DNA from: Acholeplasmataceae bacterium
GTDB lineage: Bacteria > Bacillota_I > Bacilli_A > Acholeplasmatales > Acholeplasmataceae
Length of the DNA: 64,000 nt
Assembly: GCA_018400755.1 (NCBI GenBank)
Contig: JAGYLU010000002.1
Location: 62,001-126,000 of the forward strand
Direction of reading: 5' to 3'
Under the pieces are notes generated by a model that was not told the origin of the DNA, did no database searches, and saw only the letters and a program-made list of their open reading frames with translations. The translations under genes were made by a program, and so were the position numbers. Below, piece by piece: positions 51,631 to 60,847 of the stretch. Numbering within the stretch: position 1 is the stretch's first letter; each line of letters starts with the position of its first letter.

Positions 51631-51659
51631 TTGACAAATGTAACCGTTTGCACTATAAT
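51631..51659 (+). promoter_or_regulatory. Consensus promoter of the glycan operon
   Basis: TTGACA (51631-51636) and TATAAT (51654-51659) are 17 bases apart, a full match to the housekeeping sigma-factor consensus. Such strength implies that control is by repression. Confidence 0.9.
51639..51652 (+). promoter_or_regulatory. LacI-type operator inside the promoter spacer
   Basis: TGTAACCGTTTGCA matches the LacI-family pattern TGnAAnCGnTTnCA with the central CG. It fills the spacer between -35 and -10, so a bound repressor would block RNA polymerase directly. The divergent LacI-family gene is the obvious candidate; a CcpA-like regulator could also read this pattern. Confidence 0.85.
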
Positions 51660-51709
51660 AATAGTAACAATTTTCTTAAAAACGCATCATTGGACTAGGA
51701 GGAACGCTT

Positions 51710-53740
51710 GTGCGCAAGACACTGCTCATAACACTCGTCATCGCCATGGTTCTATGCACTGTTGCCTGTCGCGGAAACAAAGATCCCGAACAAGAACCAG
51801 CTTTTGTTTTTGGAACTGATCAGGCGGTCTCGAAAACGATTAGAAAAGTCGATACGTTTCCCCTGATGCCTACAGACTTTCACTATACCGATTATGCTGA
51901 AGCGGCCAAAACGTTGGACCGTCTCGTCTTTGACTTTGCTGAAAATGATCAAGCAGTGATTCCAAACTATCAACCAGATGACCCATCGACATGGAACCCA
52001 CTTGGGTTCTTCGATGATGCCAGAGTGTCGATCCCGCCGTCGGTTACAACGATTTTTTATAAGGGTCGCACCTTCGGATTCCCTACGTATGTTGGTGATC
52101 GCCGTTCATCATCAGAGGGTCCTTATGAGGCGATCACGATGCTCCCGATGGTTCTTGGAGCGAGTTTTGTCGGGATTGACAAGAGCCACCAGACAATTGG
52201 CGACCATACCTATGACTTTGTTGAGATGACCAAAGCATTTTATGATATTGCGATCGACTTGGTCTTGAATACGACGGGCAACACCGTCCAAGGCAAGAGT
52301 TTCTGGTATGATCTCTACCCTCAGATCACCATCGCTCGTCTCGCTGATCTTTATCCGGATGATGATTTTCAGATGATTGTGACCAAAGGCGCTGATGCAT
52401 GGCTTAGCGCATTGCCATACATGATTGATTCCGAGATCGGTAACGACTATGAGTTCACCGGATTTGATGTCCGTTTCAATCTGCCATTTATCGGTAGACA
52501 TATCGAACCGCCCAATGGCGGACTCGCCTTTGTTTTCTATGCTGCTTACCAACTGACTGATGATAACAAGTATCTTGAAGGCGCGAAAACCGTCTTGGAT
52601 TGGCTTCAAAATACCCCTCGAAATCCCAATTACGAAGCGATGAGCGATTTTGCTTTCTATGTCGCAGCTGCTCTTAACCGTCTTGAAGGCACCACCTATG
52701 ATATTCAGAAGATGATTGATTTTGTGTTTGAAAACGATGCCGCTTTCCGTGCTGGCTGGAGTGTCCTCAGCGATGAGTTCAATGGTTATCCTGTCCATGG
52801 CTTGGTCGGAGACCAACAGTATGCATTTGCCATGAACAGTTTCAATCTGGCATCAACCCTTGTTCCAACCGTGAAGTATGACGTCAGGTTCGCAGATGAC
52901 GTTGGGACGTATATACTCAATCTCGTGAACAACGCCAAATGGTTTTTCCCAAGACAAATGCCTTTGGTCAATCAGACGATGACAGCCCATCTGGCATTTG
53001 ATCCTGAAGGGTCTATCATCTATGAAGGACTCAAAAGATCGATTGGCACCGTTTCACCGGTCGCGGCGGGAGATGCGACCGCCATGTTCTCACAACCTTC
53101 AGATCTGAGTCTTTATAGCTCAAGTCATCTGGGATATCTTGGCGCATTGGTCAAAGAGACCAACGTGACTGGCATCCTACAGATCGATCTAAACGCCACA
53201 GATAGCTTTGGGGACAAGACGTATCCGGTTCATCTTTACCGAAACCCCTATTCGACAAGACGTGTGATCGAAGTTGATGTCGGCAGTGGAACCCATGATT
53301 TGTTTGATGCTGTGACCAAACAGATTGTTGCCAGGAACGTGACCGGGGTTGTCAATATTGACATCAAAGGCGATACCTCAAGGGTCTTGTGGACACTTCC
53401 TGCAAACAGCACATTCACACGCACTGATCATATCATTTACGTCAATGATGTCGCGGTCGCTGCCTATCAGGCAGCGGTCAACATTGTCTCACCTGGTCAC
53501 TCGTCTTATGAACTCAGACAAGGTGATGTCATCAGGATGACTTATCAAAGTCCATATGACGACCCAATCTCTAATATGGTGATCAGATTTGGGGATATCG
53601 TCGTCTATGATGGAATGCCCATATTGACATTTGACTATGACAAGTCGGTTCTACCGGATACGGATTATGATCTGATTGTCGAGATTGAGACCGAAAACGG
53701 ATTGTACGACCGATCAACGAGTCGTGTGATCTGCAGATAG
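51710..53740 (+). CDS. Surface lipoprotein with six-hairpin glycosidase-like domain
   Basis: The start is GTG with AGGAGGA upstream. A lipoprotein signal ends in TVAC (Cys20). Residues 50-460 are helical with repeated Trp/Tyr-rich hairpins (GKSFWYDLYPQITIARLADL, PPNGGLAFVFYAAYQLTDDN), like (alpha/alpha)6 barrel glycosidases. Residues 480-676 are beta-rich and carbohydrate-binding-like. I cannot assign a glycoside hydrolase family or name catalytic residues. As first gene of the operon it probably acts on or binds the extracellular glycan. Confidence 0.7.
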   Translation: MRKTLLITLVIAMVLCTVACRGNKDPEQEPAFVFGTDQAVSKTIRKVDTFPLMPTDFHYTDYAEAAKTLDRLVFDFAENDQAVIPNYQPDDPSTWNPLGFFDDARVSIPPSVTTIFYKGRTFGFPTYVGDRRSSSEGPYEAITMLPMVLGASFVGIDKSHQTIGDHTYDFVEMTKAFYDIAIDLVLNTTGNTVQGKSFWYDLYPQITIARLADLYPDDDFQMIVTKGADAWLSALPYMIDSEIGNDYEFTGFDVRFNLPFIGRHIEPPNGGLAFVFYAAYQLTDDNKYLEGAKTVLDWLQNTPRNPNYEAMSDFAFYVAAALNRLEGTTYDIQKMIDFVFENDAAFRAGWSVLSDEFNGYPVHGLVGDQQYAFAMNSFNLASTLVPTVKYDVRFADDVGTYILNLVNNAKWFFPRQMPLVNQTMTAHLAFDPEGSIIYEGLKRSIGTVSPVAAGDATAMFSQPSDLSLYSSSHLGYLGALVKETNVTGILQIDLNATDSFGDKTYPVHLYRNPYSTRRVIEVDVGSGTHDLFDAVTKQIVARNVTGVVNIDIKGDTSRVLWTLPANSTFTRTDHIIYVNDVAVAAYQAAVNIVSPGHSSYELRQGDVIRMTYQSPYDDPISNMVIRFGDIVVYDGMPILTFDYDKSVLPDTDYDLIVEIETENGLYDRSTSRVICR

Positions 53741-53752
53741 CGAGGTACTGAT

Positions 53753-55639
53753 ATGAAAAAAACAACGTTGTTGTCCATCATCCTTCTCATATTGATGTTT
53801 GGTCTTTTGGCATCATGCAAAGACAAAGAGGACCCCGACAAGGATGATCCGATTGATGAGGAGATCAAAGGATGGGATGGAGAAAAAATCACTTATTTGC
53901 CTGAGGACATCCAGATGCTAAATGCATCCATTCCCCAAGGATACGCCATTGTCAATCCTGAGAATGACCAAAGTGCCATCATCAAGAGTCTAAGTCCTGA
54001 ACTTGATAATTATGGAGGCGTTTCAACCGGTGTTCTGACCCTTGATTTCAACTATGCGGTCATCTTCAGGATGGATGTCGTCTCAGCTTATACCCAGTAC
54101 ATCGTCAAACTGTTTGTTGAAGGTGAATCTGAGGCCTTTTATGTGCTTTCCGATCAAGGCACCCCAGGTGTCGTTTCGGTCAATGTCGTTGATGCGATGT
54201 TGTCAGCCAAATACCGTGAGAAGGATACGCAACCCGATCCTGGATACGCGACCGGATTCAAGTATGATGGTATGATCAAAAATTGTTACTTCTATATCAT
54301 GCCCAAAGGTCCTGACGGCGAGCAGCGTACAGCTGAGCTCGTTGTGAGCAGTATTTCGATCACCAACTACAAAACCCCGGCCATCACTGGTGTCAACCTA
54401 ACATCCCCTTTGATATCAGATGGAACCATCAGCAAGCTCAAAGGTTCTGAAGGGGTCAACTTGAATGCGACTGTCGTGCCGGAAGGGGTTCAGGACACAG
54501 CGGTGACTTGGACGACATCCAATCCCGAGGTGGCAATCGTCAATGAATCAGGATTTGTCTCGTTTGTCGGTGTCGGTGAAGCCATCATCAGTGCCATCAG
54601 TGTGATTGATCAAAGCAAGACTGGTCAAGTCAGAATCAATGTCTTGAGTGGTTTTGAAAACAAGGAAGATCTGATCGATGAATTGAATGGGATTGACTTC
54701 ACCCAAGGAAGTGTCCAATCCTCTCTTACCATCTTTGATGACTTGTTTAAGACAACATGGACAGAAGCATCAATCATTCAAGCGCTCAGGCCTGATCCCA
54801 CAACAAGCATCGCACATGCGCTTAGGATCTTCACTGAGTCATCAGGTCTTTTGATAGAAAACAGGTTCAACCCTGAACTCTTAGATCACGTTGATGAGGC
54901 GTTGGCGAATCAAGTGGGAGATCAGGCAATGGCATCTGTTGAGCTTGCTGGCAGAAATGAGCATTTTGGAACGCGCTCAGCCGCGACCATTTACCGAAAG
55001 ATTGGCGGATTCATCTTCAAGGAAGCGCTGACAGCATCGAGCAAACTTACCGTTGATCTCAAGTATGCCCAAGTGAATGGGACCACTTGGTCACGTCCAA
55101 ACGCTTATGATGAGGAAACGATTGTTGTCTTTGATGATGGCACCGTGACCAAATACAAGATCGCCATCAAGAATGTGACCGTGATCGCTGACTATGACGC
55201 CACAGACTTCCTCAACCCAGCACTTTGGGCCGACGGTGACACTTTGGTGCTCGCCCCAGGCAGTGTCAGGGACAATGGTGACGGTACCGTCACCATCAGA
55301 GAAGAGAATCCGACCGCGTATCCCTACGGCGGTATTGTGAGCAACCTCTTCGAGAACCTTGAAGATCGTCAAATGGAAGTCACCATCGAAGTGACCGGAC
55401 TGAATCCTGAGCGGGTGCTCTGGAATGTCAGGCTCATCTATTACAACAATGGGTCCCGTGTTGGCAACCCACTGACGCTTGAGGCCAGCAATGACACCGG
55501 ACGCTTCATGCTCGGATTTGTTCCAGCCTTTGACCAACTCCGTCTTTATCTGATCGCCAACGGTTCTGACATCAGTGAGATTGCCCCAGGCGCGGAAATC
55601 AAGATCAGAACACTCACATTCCAATACATCGATGACTAA
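53753..55639 (+). CDS. Surface lipoprotein with bacterial Ig-like (Big_2) domain
   Basis: The signal peptide ends in LLASC (Cys22), followed by a Lys/Asp/Glu-rich linker. An N-terminal beta domain (about 60-205) precedes a Big_2 domain (about 215-300; VNLTSPLISDGT, TAVTWTTSNPEVAIVNESG, VGEAIISAIS). A middle region and a C-terminal carbohydrate-binding-like sandwich follow (DNGDGTVTIREENPTAYPYG). No catalytic domain is recognised, so adhesion or glycan capture at the cell surface is the likely role. Confidence 0.75.
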   Translation: MKKTTLLSIILLILMFGLLASCKDKEDPDKDDPIDEEIKGWDGEKITYLPEDIQMLNASIPQGYAIVNPENDQSAIIKSLSPELDNYGGVSTGVLTLDFNYAVIFRMDVVSAYTQYIVKLFVEGESEAFYVLSDQGTPGVVSVNVVDAMLSAKYREKDTQPDPGYATGFKYDGMIKNCYFYIMPKGPDGEQRTAELVVSSISITNYKTPAITGVNLTSPLISDGTISKLKGSEGVNLNATVVPEGVQDTAVTWTTSNPEVAIVNESGFVSFVGVGEAIISAISVIDQSKTGQVRINVLSGFENKEDLIDELNGIDFTQGSVQSSLTIFDDLFKTTWTEASIIQALRPDPTTSIAHALRIFTESSGLLIENRFNPELLDHVDEALANQVGDQAMASVELAGRNEHFGTRSAATIYRKIGGFIFKEALTASSKLTVDLKYAQVNGTTWSRPNAYDEETIVVFDDGTVTKYKIAIKNVTVIADYDATDFLNPALWADGDTLVLAPGSVRDNGDGTVTIREENPTAYPYGGIVSNLFENLEDRQMEVTIEVTGLNPERVLWNVRLIYYNNGSRVGNPLTLEASNDTGRFMLGFVPAFDQLRLYLIANGSDISEIAPGAEIKIRTLTFQYIDD

Positions 55640-55651
55640 TGAGGGGGACCC

Positions 55652-56701
55652 ATGCGTAAGAAACTATTGATCAACAAAGAACAGATCGTCCCAAGCCGTC
55701 CCGATTTTGAGGTGATTGGGGCATTCAATCCCGGATGCACCACCATGAATGGGGAAACCATCCTTTTGATCAGGGTCGCAGAACGACCCATTCAAACCAA
55801 TCAGGATGCCTATCTGGTGCCATTTTATGATACCAAGTCAGATGCGGTTTTGGTCAAATCGATACCGAAGAACCATCCTGATTTCGATTTTTCGGACAAA
55901 CGGGTCATCAAGAACCATGAGCAAAACTATTTGACATCCCTATCCCACTTCAGACTCGCAAGAAGCAACGATGGTGAGACCTTTACGATTGACGCAAAAC
56001 CGACCATTTTTCCGGAAAACGAAGTTGAGGCTTTTGGGATTGAGGATGCTAGGATCACCAAAATGGATGATGCGTTCTACATCACCTATACCGCGATTGG
56101 CATCTATGGCATCAACGGTTGTCTGATCAGGACAACGGACTTTGTCACATTTGAACGTCTAGGCATCATTTTCACAAGCGATAATAAAGATGTGGTCTTG
56201 TTTCCCCATAAGATAGGAGGTCATTATCACGCCTTTCACAGACCGAGTCATTCCGAATACGGCAAGCTCGACATTTGGCTTGCCAAAAGCCCAGATCTGA
56301 CACACTGGGGTCAGCATACCGTCCTTCTTGAACGGCGTCCTGATCATTTTGACAATCACCGGCTTGGTGCTAGTGCCGTGCCCTTTCTGACAGACCGAGG
56401 ATGGATTGAGATTTATCATACCGGGGATATCAAGGATGAATATGCACTCGCTGCTGTCCTGCTTGACAAGGATGATCCTTCAAAGGTCATGATGCGATCC
56501 AAATGTCCGCTCATTCTTCCCGAAGAACACTATGAGACCGATGGTTTTTTCGGCAAAATAGTATTCAGTTGTGGAGCAATTGTCGATCAGGATGATGTTT
56601 CGATCTACTACGGAGCATCCGATGAAAGTATCGCTGTCGCAACCATCACCTTGGACGAACTGTTCTCAAACCTTGAAGACGAGGAGATGATGCGCGTATG
56701 A
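55652..56701 (+). CDS. GH130 beta-mannoside phosphorylase or mannosidase
   Basis: The 349-residue five-bladed propeller protein has the GH130 landmarks FNPGCTTMNGETILLIRVAE, FGIEDARITKMDDAFYITYT, KDVVLFPHKIGGHYHAFHRP, and a late GCAI-like SCGAIVDQDDVSIYYGASD. There is no signal peptide, so it works inside the cell on imported beta-mannosides. Phosphorolysis versus hydrolysis depends on residues I cannot settle by eye. The stop overlaps the binding-protein gene by 4 bases. Confidence 0.88.
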   Translation: MRKKLLINKEQIVPSRPDFEVIGAFNPGCTTMNGETILLIRVAERPIQTNQDAYLVPFYDTKSDAVLVKSIPKNHPDFDFSDKRVIKNHEQNYLTSLSHFRLARSNDGETFTIDAKPTIFPENEVEAFGIEDARITKMDDAFYITYTAIGIYGINGCLIRTTDFVTFERLGIIFTSDNKDVVLFPHKIGGHYHAFHRPSHSEYGKLDIWLAKSPDLTHWGQHTVLLERRPDHFDNHRLGASAVPFLTDRGWIEIYHTGDIKDEYALAAVLLDKDDPSKVMMRSKCPLILPEEHYETDGFFGKIVFSCGAIVDQDDVSIYYGASDESIAVATITLDELFSNLEDEEMMRV

Positions 56702-58008
56702 GTCTCAAAAAAATCATGATTCTATGCATGATCCTTGTCACGATGTTGTTATTGCCGGCGTGTCGGAACAAGGATGATGGGATTTTGAGAATCGCTCTCG
56801 ATATTGAGGACAGAGATCGTTATGATGCGTTTTTTGATGCTTTTGAATCTCTAAACCCAGACATCACGATTGAGGCGACCTATGGCCAAGATATCTTCAA
56901 ACTGATCGGCACCAAGGATGAACCGGATCTGTTCAAGACCGGTGATGCCTACATTGAAGGGATCAGTGAGGCGATGACACCCCTCGATGATCTGATTCAA
57001 AGTGATGAGACATTTGATCTTGGTGACTATCATGCCAACATCATCGAATCGCTTAAGGTGGGTGGGGTTCTTTATGCGCTTCCGACCTCGATCAATACCA
57101 GCCTTCTCTATTACAACAAAACCTTGTTTGATGCCTCAGCCGTTGCCATCAGATCCGCCTTGGGTCTTGATGAGGGGGTGTCAGTCTATCCTGATGCTTC
57201 ATGGACGTATGATGATTTCCAGAAAGCCGGGGTCGCTTTGACCCATTTCACCGGTGAGGGTGTCAGTCGCACGTATACCCAGTTTGGAGCGGAGACCCAG
57301 TCCCGTTGGTGGGGCGAATGGTTGATCTATGTCAGACACTTCGGTGGTGATTTCTACGTTGATGGGAACAACCACCGGTCTGCCCTGGACAGTCCTCAAG
57401 CCCTTCAAGGTACTCAGTTCATGTATGAGAAATCGATGGGTGATGACACGAAGAAGTTCGCACCTGATCTCTTCGATCCGGAACTCAGCTTTTCCGGCGG
57501 CAAGGTCGCCATGGTCTTTGGTGGCCATATGGGTGACTGGGCCAGCTATGATGCGGTCGGACTTGACTGGGACATCGAAGTGCTACCGACGCCGGTCGGA
57601 CGTCCTGATGCCCGAGGTGGCGAAATCGCCACCGATGCCTTTGGCATCTCAAGGCGAAGTGACAAGAGAGAACAGGCATGGCGTTTCTTGAAGTACTGGG
57701 TCAGTGAGGAAGGGGCCAAAGCGATGCTCGCTTATGGCAAGATTGGTGCGTTGAAAGAGATGGAAGACATCATCAGATTGACCGATGTCTCGAAGACCAA
57801 CCTTCCAGATCACATTGAGGCCGTGTTTGAAGCGATGGCGATCGCGATGCCATTGCCAAGAGAAAAAGACTTTGAACGGGTTGTGAACATGCGAGTGATG
57901 GATAAAATCCAGATCATGCTTTCTGGTGATCTCAGTCCGGAAAGTGCCATGGCGCTTGCCCACAATGCCGTGAACAATTACTATATCGATCTTTACGGAG
58001 ATCAGTAA
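56698..58008 (+). CDS. ABC transporter sugar-binding lipoprotein
   Basis: The 436-residue extracellular solute-binding protein (family 1) has lipobox LLPAC (Cys22). It shows LRIALDIEDRDRYDAFFDAF, YALPTSINTSLLYYNKTLFD, ASWTYDDFQKAGVALT, KVAMVFGGHMGDWAS and TDAFGISRRSDKREQAWRFL. It captures oligosaccharide for the two permeases encoded next. GAGGAG within the end of GH130 serves as ribosome binding site. Confidence 0.93.
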   Translation: MSLKKIMILCMILVTMLLLPACRNKDDGILRIALDIEDRDRYDAFFDAFESLNPDITIEATYGQDIFKLIGTKDEPDLFKTGDAYIEGISEAMTPLDDLIQSDETFDLGDYHANIIESLKVGGVLYALPTSINTSLLYYNKTLFDASAVAIRSALGLDEGVSVYPDASWTYDDFQKAGVALTHFTGEGVSRTYTQFGAETQSRWWGEWLIYVRHFGGDFYVDGNNHRSALDSPQALQGTQFMYEKSMGDDTKKFAPDLFDPELSFSGGKVAMVFGGHMGDWASYDAVGLDWDIEVLPTPVGRPDARGGEIATDAFGISRRSDKREQAWRFLKYWVSEEGAKAMLAYGKIGALKEMEDIIRLTDVSKTNLPDHIEAVFEAMAIAMPLPREKDFERVVNMRVMDKIQIMLSGDLSPESAMALAHNAVNNYYIDLYGDQ

Positions 58009-58024
58009 GGTCAAGGAAGAACGG

Positions 58025-59023
58025 ATGACGATGGGCGAGAAGAAAACCACATACAAGCCAAACAAGACCTCGCAGAGGCGCGAGTATCGGCTTTTCCTGA
58101 TGTTCTCAGGCATCGCTTTGTTGGGCTTTTCCCTGTTCTATCTATACCCGATTGTCAGAACGTTGATCCTGTCTTTGACCGATACCGAAGGCATTGGCAC
58201 CGGAACCGGTGCCTTGATTGGTTTTGATAACTACATCAGAGCATTGACCAAGGATCCACTGTTCATCGAATCCATCAGGTTGTCGATGGTGTTCGCGTTT
58301 GTCTCCGGTGTTTTTGTCATCGCCACGAGTTTGTTGCTGGCGGTCCTGCTGAACCGGAAAGTCAAAGGAATTGGGGTTTTCCGGGTCATTTACTTTATCC
58401 CCTTTATCATTCCATCGTTTGCCGTTGGAGCGGTCTATAAGAATCTCTTTGATCCGGCGACGGGTCTGATCAACAAGTTGATCATTGATGTGAACCAGAC
58501 GTACAATGCGGTTGTCTCTGGGTTCTCAGGTCTCTTCTCACGACTGTTTCCGGTGATTGAACTCAGCCGTTTGCCAGGGTGGTATAAGTCCGCGGAAACA
58601 GCTCTGCTCACGATGATCATCATCAGTGCGTTTGGCTTTGGCGTCAAGATGCTCATCTTCCTGGCCGCCCTTCAAAATGTGCCGAAAGACTACTATGAAG
58701 TCGCTGAGATGGAAGGGGCGAGTCAAATCCAGAAGTTTTGGCACATCACGGTTCCGGTGATTTCCCCAGTCATTTTCTTCAATGTCGTCTTGACGACTAT
58801 CGATGGGTTAAAGGCTTTCAATCTCGCTTTTGTCATGGGTAATGGCCAAGGCTTTCCTGCCAACGCAACATTACTCTTTCCCATCTATATGTTTACCAAT
58901 GCGTTCAACTACCCCTATCGCTTCGGTTACGCCGCCGCGATGGCTTGGATATTCTTTGTGATCATCTTGTTTCTGACCCTCATCAACTTCGTCCTATCGA
59001 AGGTTTACGTGAAGGAGGGATGA
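58025..59023 (+). CDS. ABC sugar transporter permease (MalF/UgpA type)
   Basis: The 332-residue protein has six membrane helices and a charged N-terminus. The EAA loop that docks the ATPase is YYEVAEMEGASQIQKFWHIT. A longer loop (about 150-190) between helices lies in the extracellular part. It pairs with the next permease. AAGGAAG precedes the start. Confidence 0.93.
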   Translation: MTMGEKKTTYKPNKTSQRREYRLFLMFSGIALLGFSLFYLYPIVRTLILSLTDTEGIGTGTGALIGFDNYIRALTKDPLFIESIRLSMVFAFVSGVFVIATSLLLAVLLNRKVKGIGVFRVIYFIPFIIPSFAVGAVYKNLFDPATGLINKLIIDVNQTYNAVVSGFSGLFSRLFPVIELSRLPGWYKSAETALLTMIIISAFGFGVKMLIFLAALQNVPKDYYEVAEMEGASQIQKFWHITVPVISPVIFFNVVLTTIDGLKAFNLAFVMGNGQGFPANATLLFPIYMFTNAFNYPYRFGYAAAMAWIFFVIILFLTLINFVLSKVYVKEG

Positions 59024-59024
59024 T

Positions 59025-59885
59025 ATGAGAGAACAAAGAAGACACATGATCTGGACGTATGTCCTGTTGGTTATCTTTGCAGTGGTTGCCTTACTGCCAC
59101 TTTACTATCTCGTCATCACGAGTATGAAAGGACTTGAGGAGGCATCAACCAGAGCGACTTTTTGGCCGGAGAGTTTCCACCTCTTTCAAAACATCTCCTT
59201 TGTTCTCAAGTATCCTGACTATCAGGTCGGACGCTTCTTTATCAACACGATGATTGTCTTCATCCTAAAAGCTTCTGGGACAGCACTCTCGTGCAGTCTC
59301 GCGGCTTACGGATTCACCAGATTCAGGTTTCCTGGCAAGAACATCATCTTCATTGTGCTTCTAAGCGCGGTCATGATCCCCTCTGAACTCCTTGGGGTTC
59401 CGATCTTTGAGTTCATGGTCAATGCCGGACTCAGGGAAGCCTTCTGGTTCCCGCTTTGGATTGGCGCATGGTTCGCAACCGATATTTTTGTCATCTTCCT
59501 GTTTCGCCAGTTCTTCAAAGGTATTCCCTCGGAACTCTTTGATGCCGCCAAGATGGATGGATGCAGTGAGCTCCAAGCATTCTTCAAGATCATGGTCCCC
59601 TTGTCAAAACCGGTGTTCGTAACCGTCCTGCTTCTCTATTTTGTCGGGACTTATAACGATCTTTATGGCCCAGCCGTCTACATCATCAGTCAGGAAAACT
59701 TCCTGATGGCACAAAGCATCAACATGTTTGAAACCCTATATAAAACCGGTTCCTCGTCATACATCGTGCCTTGGAACTATGTCTCGGTCGCCACCATGAT
59801 CGGTATGATTCCGGTGTTCTTCATCTTCTCGGCGGCACAAAAGCAGTTTGTCGAGAGTGTCGCCGGTGTCGGCCTGAAAGGATGA
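59025..59885 (+). CDS. ABC sugar transporter permease (MalG/UgpE type)
   Basis: The 286-residue six-helix protein has the second EAA loop ELFDAAKMDGCSELQAFFKI and the C-terminal AAQKQFVESVAGVGLKG that is common in MalG-type permeases. It starts one base after the preceding stop. No ATPase gene follows, so a shared MsiK-type ATPase encoded elsewhere is presumably used. Confidence 0.94.
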   Translation: MREQRRHMIWTYVLLVIFAVVALLPLYYLVITSMKGLEEASTRATFWPESFHLFQNISFVLKYPDYQVGRFFINTMIVFILKASGTALSCSLAAYGFTRFRFPGKNIIFIVLLSAVMIPSELLGVPIFEFMVNAGLREAFWFPLWIGAWFATDIFVIFLFRQFFKGIPSELFDAAKMDGCSELQAFFKIMVPLSKPVFVTVLLLYFVGTYNDLYGPAVYIISQENFLMAQSINMFETLYKTGSSSYIVPWNYVSVATMIGMIPVFFIFSAAQKQFVESVAGVGLKG

Positions 59886-59890
59886 TTGCC

Positions 59891-60847
59891 ATGAACAACA
59901 AAACAATGCCCAAAAAAGCGTGTGATTTGGTCACTGAACACCGTCATCGTTTCGATGTTTTTGGTGCAGAACGGATTTATTTCCAAGGGACCAATGATGA
60001 TGTTTATAACATCAGCGCGCCTTTTGAGTCTCTTGGCAAGACCTACATTGCCGGAAGGATCGAACCAAGGGATAGGGAGATTTCAGTGGTTGGTTTTTTC
60101 AAAGAGGCAGAGGATACTTATACGCTTGATCAAAATGTTCCTTTGATTCCGTTGTTTCAAGATCCTTCAGTCCAGATCATTGATGATCAGATGATCATCG
60201 GTGGCACAAGGATCATCACAGATCACGATGATCCAAATCGAATCACGGGTTGGCATACATCCTTTTACCAGGGAAGTGATCTGATGGATCTCACAAGGAT
60301 TGGTGATGCCCCAAGCGGTATGAAAGATGTCAGGGTGATCAGGGTTCAAGACCAAATCGCGGTCTTTACCAGACCACAGGGTGGTCTTGCCGGACCCGGG
60401 AAAATCGGATTCATGATGATTGACAGCCTTTTTGAACTATCACCTGATCGGATATCGAAGGCGACTATCCTATCTGATCATTTCCGTGATGATGAATGGG
60501 GTGGCGCGAACCAACTCCACGTCTTGAACAATGGTTGGATCGGCGTCCTCGGACATATCTCAAGAAGAGATCAAATGAATCATCTGCACTACGCTGCGAT
60601 GACATTTGCCTTTCATCCATGGACCATGGAAACCAGAGGGCTCAAGGTCATCGCCGAACGCCGTGATTTTTTGGAAGGTGAGGCGAAACGTGAAGACCTT
60701 CAAGATGTCATTTTCCCGGGTGGTTTGGTCAGGACTGATCATGGGAAAGCCCTTCTTTATGCCGGAATCTCGGACTGTGAGGCCCAAAGACTTTTAATCA
60801 CTGATCCCTATTTGGACTACGAACAATACGAGGAGGTCATCAGATGA
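59891..60847 (+). CDS. DUF1861 family protein (beta-propeller, glycosidase-like)
   Basis: The 318-residue cytoplasmic protein has a propeller pattern related to GH43/GH32/GH130 folds. It shows GAERIYFQGTNDDVYNISAP, GKTYIAGRIEPRD, VRVIRVQDQIAVFTRPQGG and GKALLYAGISDCEAQRLLIT, the last being typical of DUF1861. No activity is established for the family by sequence alone. Location between the permeases and the GH125 gene suggests a part in mannoside breakdown. AAAGGA favours ATG 59891 over 59882. Confidence 0.8.
   Translation: MNNKTMPKKACDLVTEHRHRFDVFGAERIYFQGTNDDVYNISAPFESLGKTYIAGRIEPRDREISVVGFFKEAEDTYTLDQNVPLIPLFQDPSVQIIDDQMIIGGTRIITDHDDPNRITGWHTSFYQGSDLMDLTRIGDAPSGMKDVRVIRVQDQIAVFTRPQGGLAGPGKIGFMMIDSLFELSPDRISKATILSDHFRDDEWGGANQLHVLNNGWIGVLGHISRRDQMNHLHYAAMTFAFHPWTMETRGLKVIAERRDFLEGEAKREDLQDVIFPGGLVRTDHGKALLYAGISDCEAQRLLITDPYLDYEQYEEVIR

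Larger units (their letters stand above)
51303..51709. other. Divergent regulatory region between lacI-type gene and glycan operon
   Basis: An AT-rich gap of 407 bases without a supported gene. It contains the regulator's promoter on the left and the operon promoter with operator on the right. In the middle there are several ATTAAT/TTAATCT repeats (for example 51560-51610). The roughly 250 bases between the promoters are unexplained and could hold further regulator sites. Confidence 0.7.
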
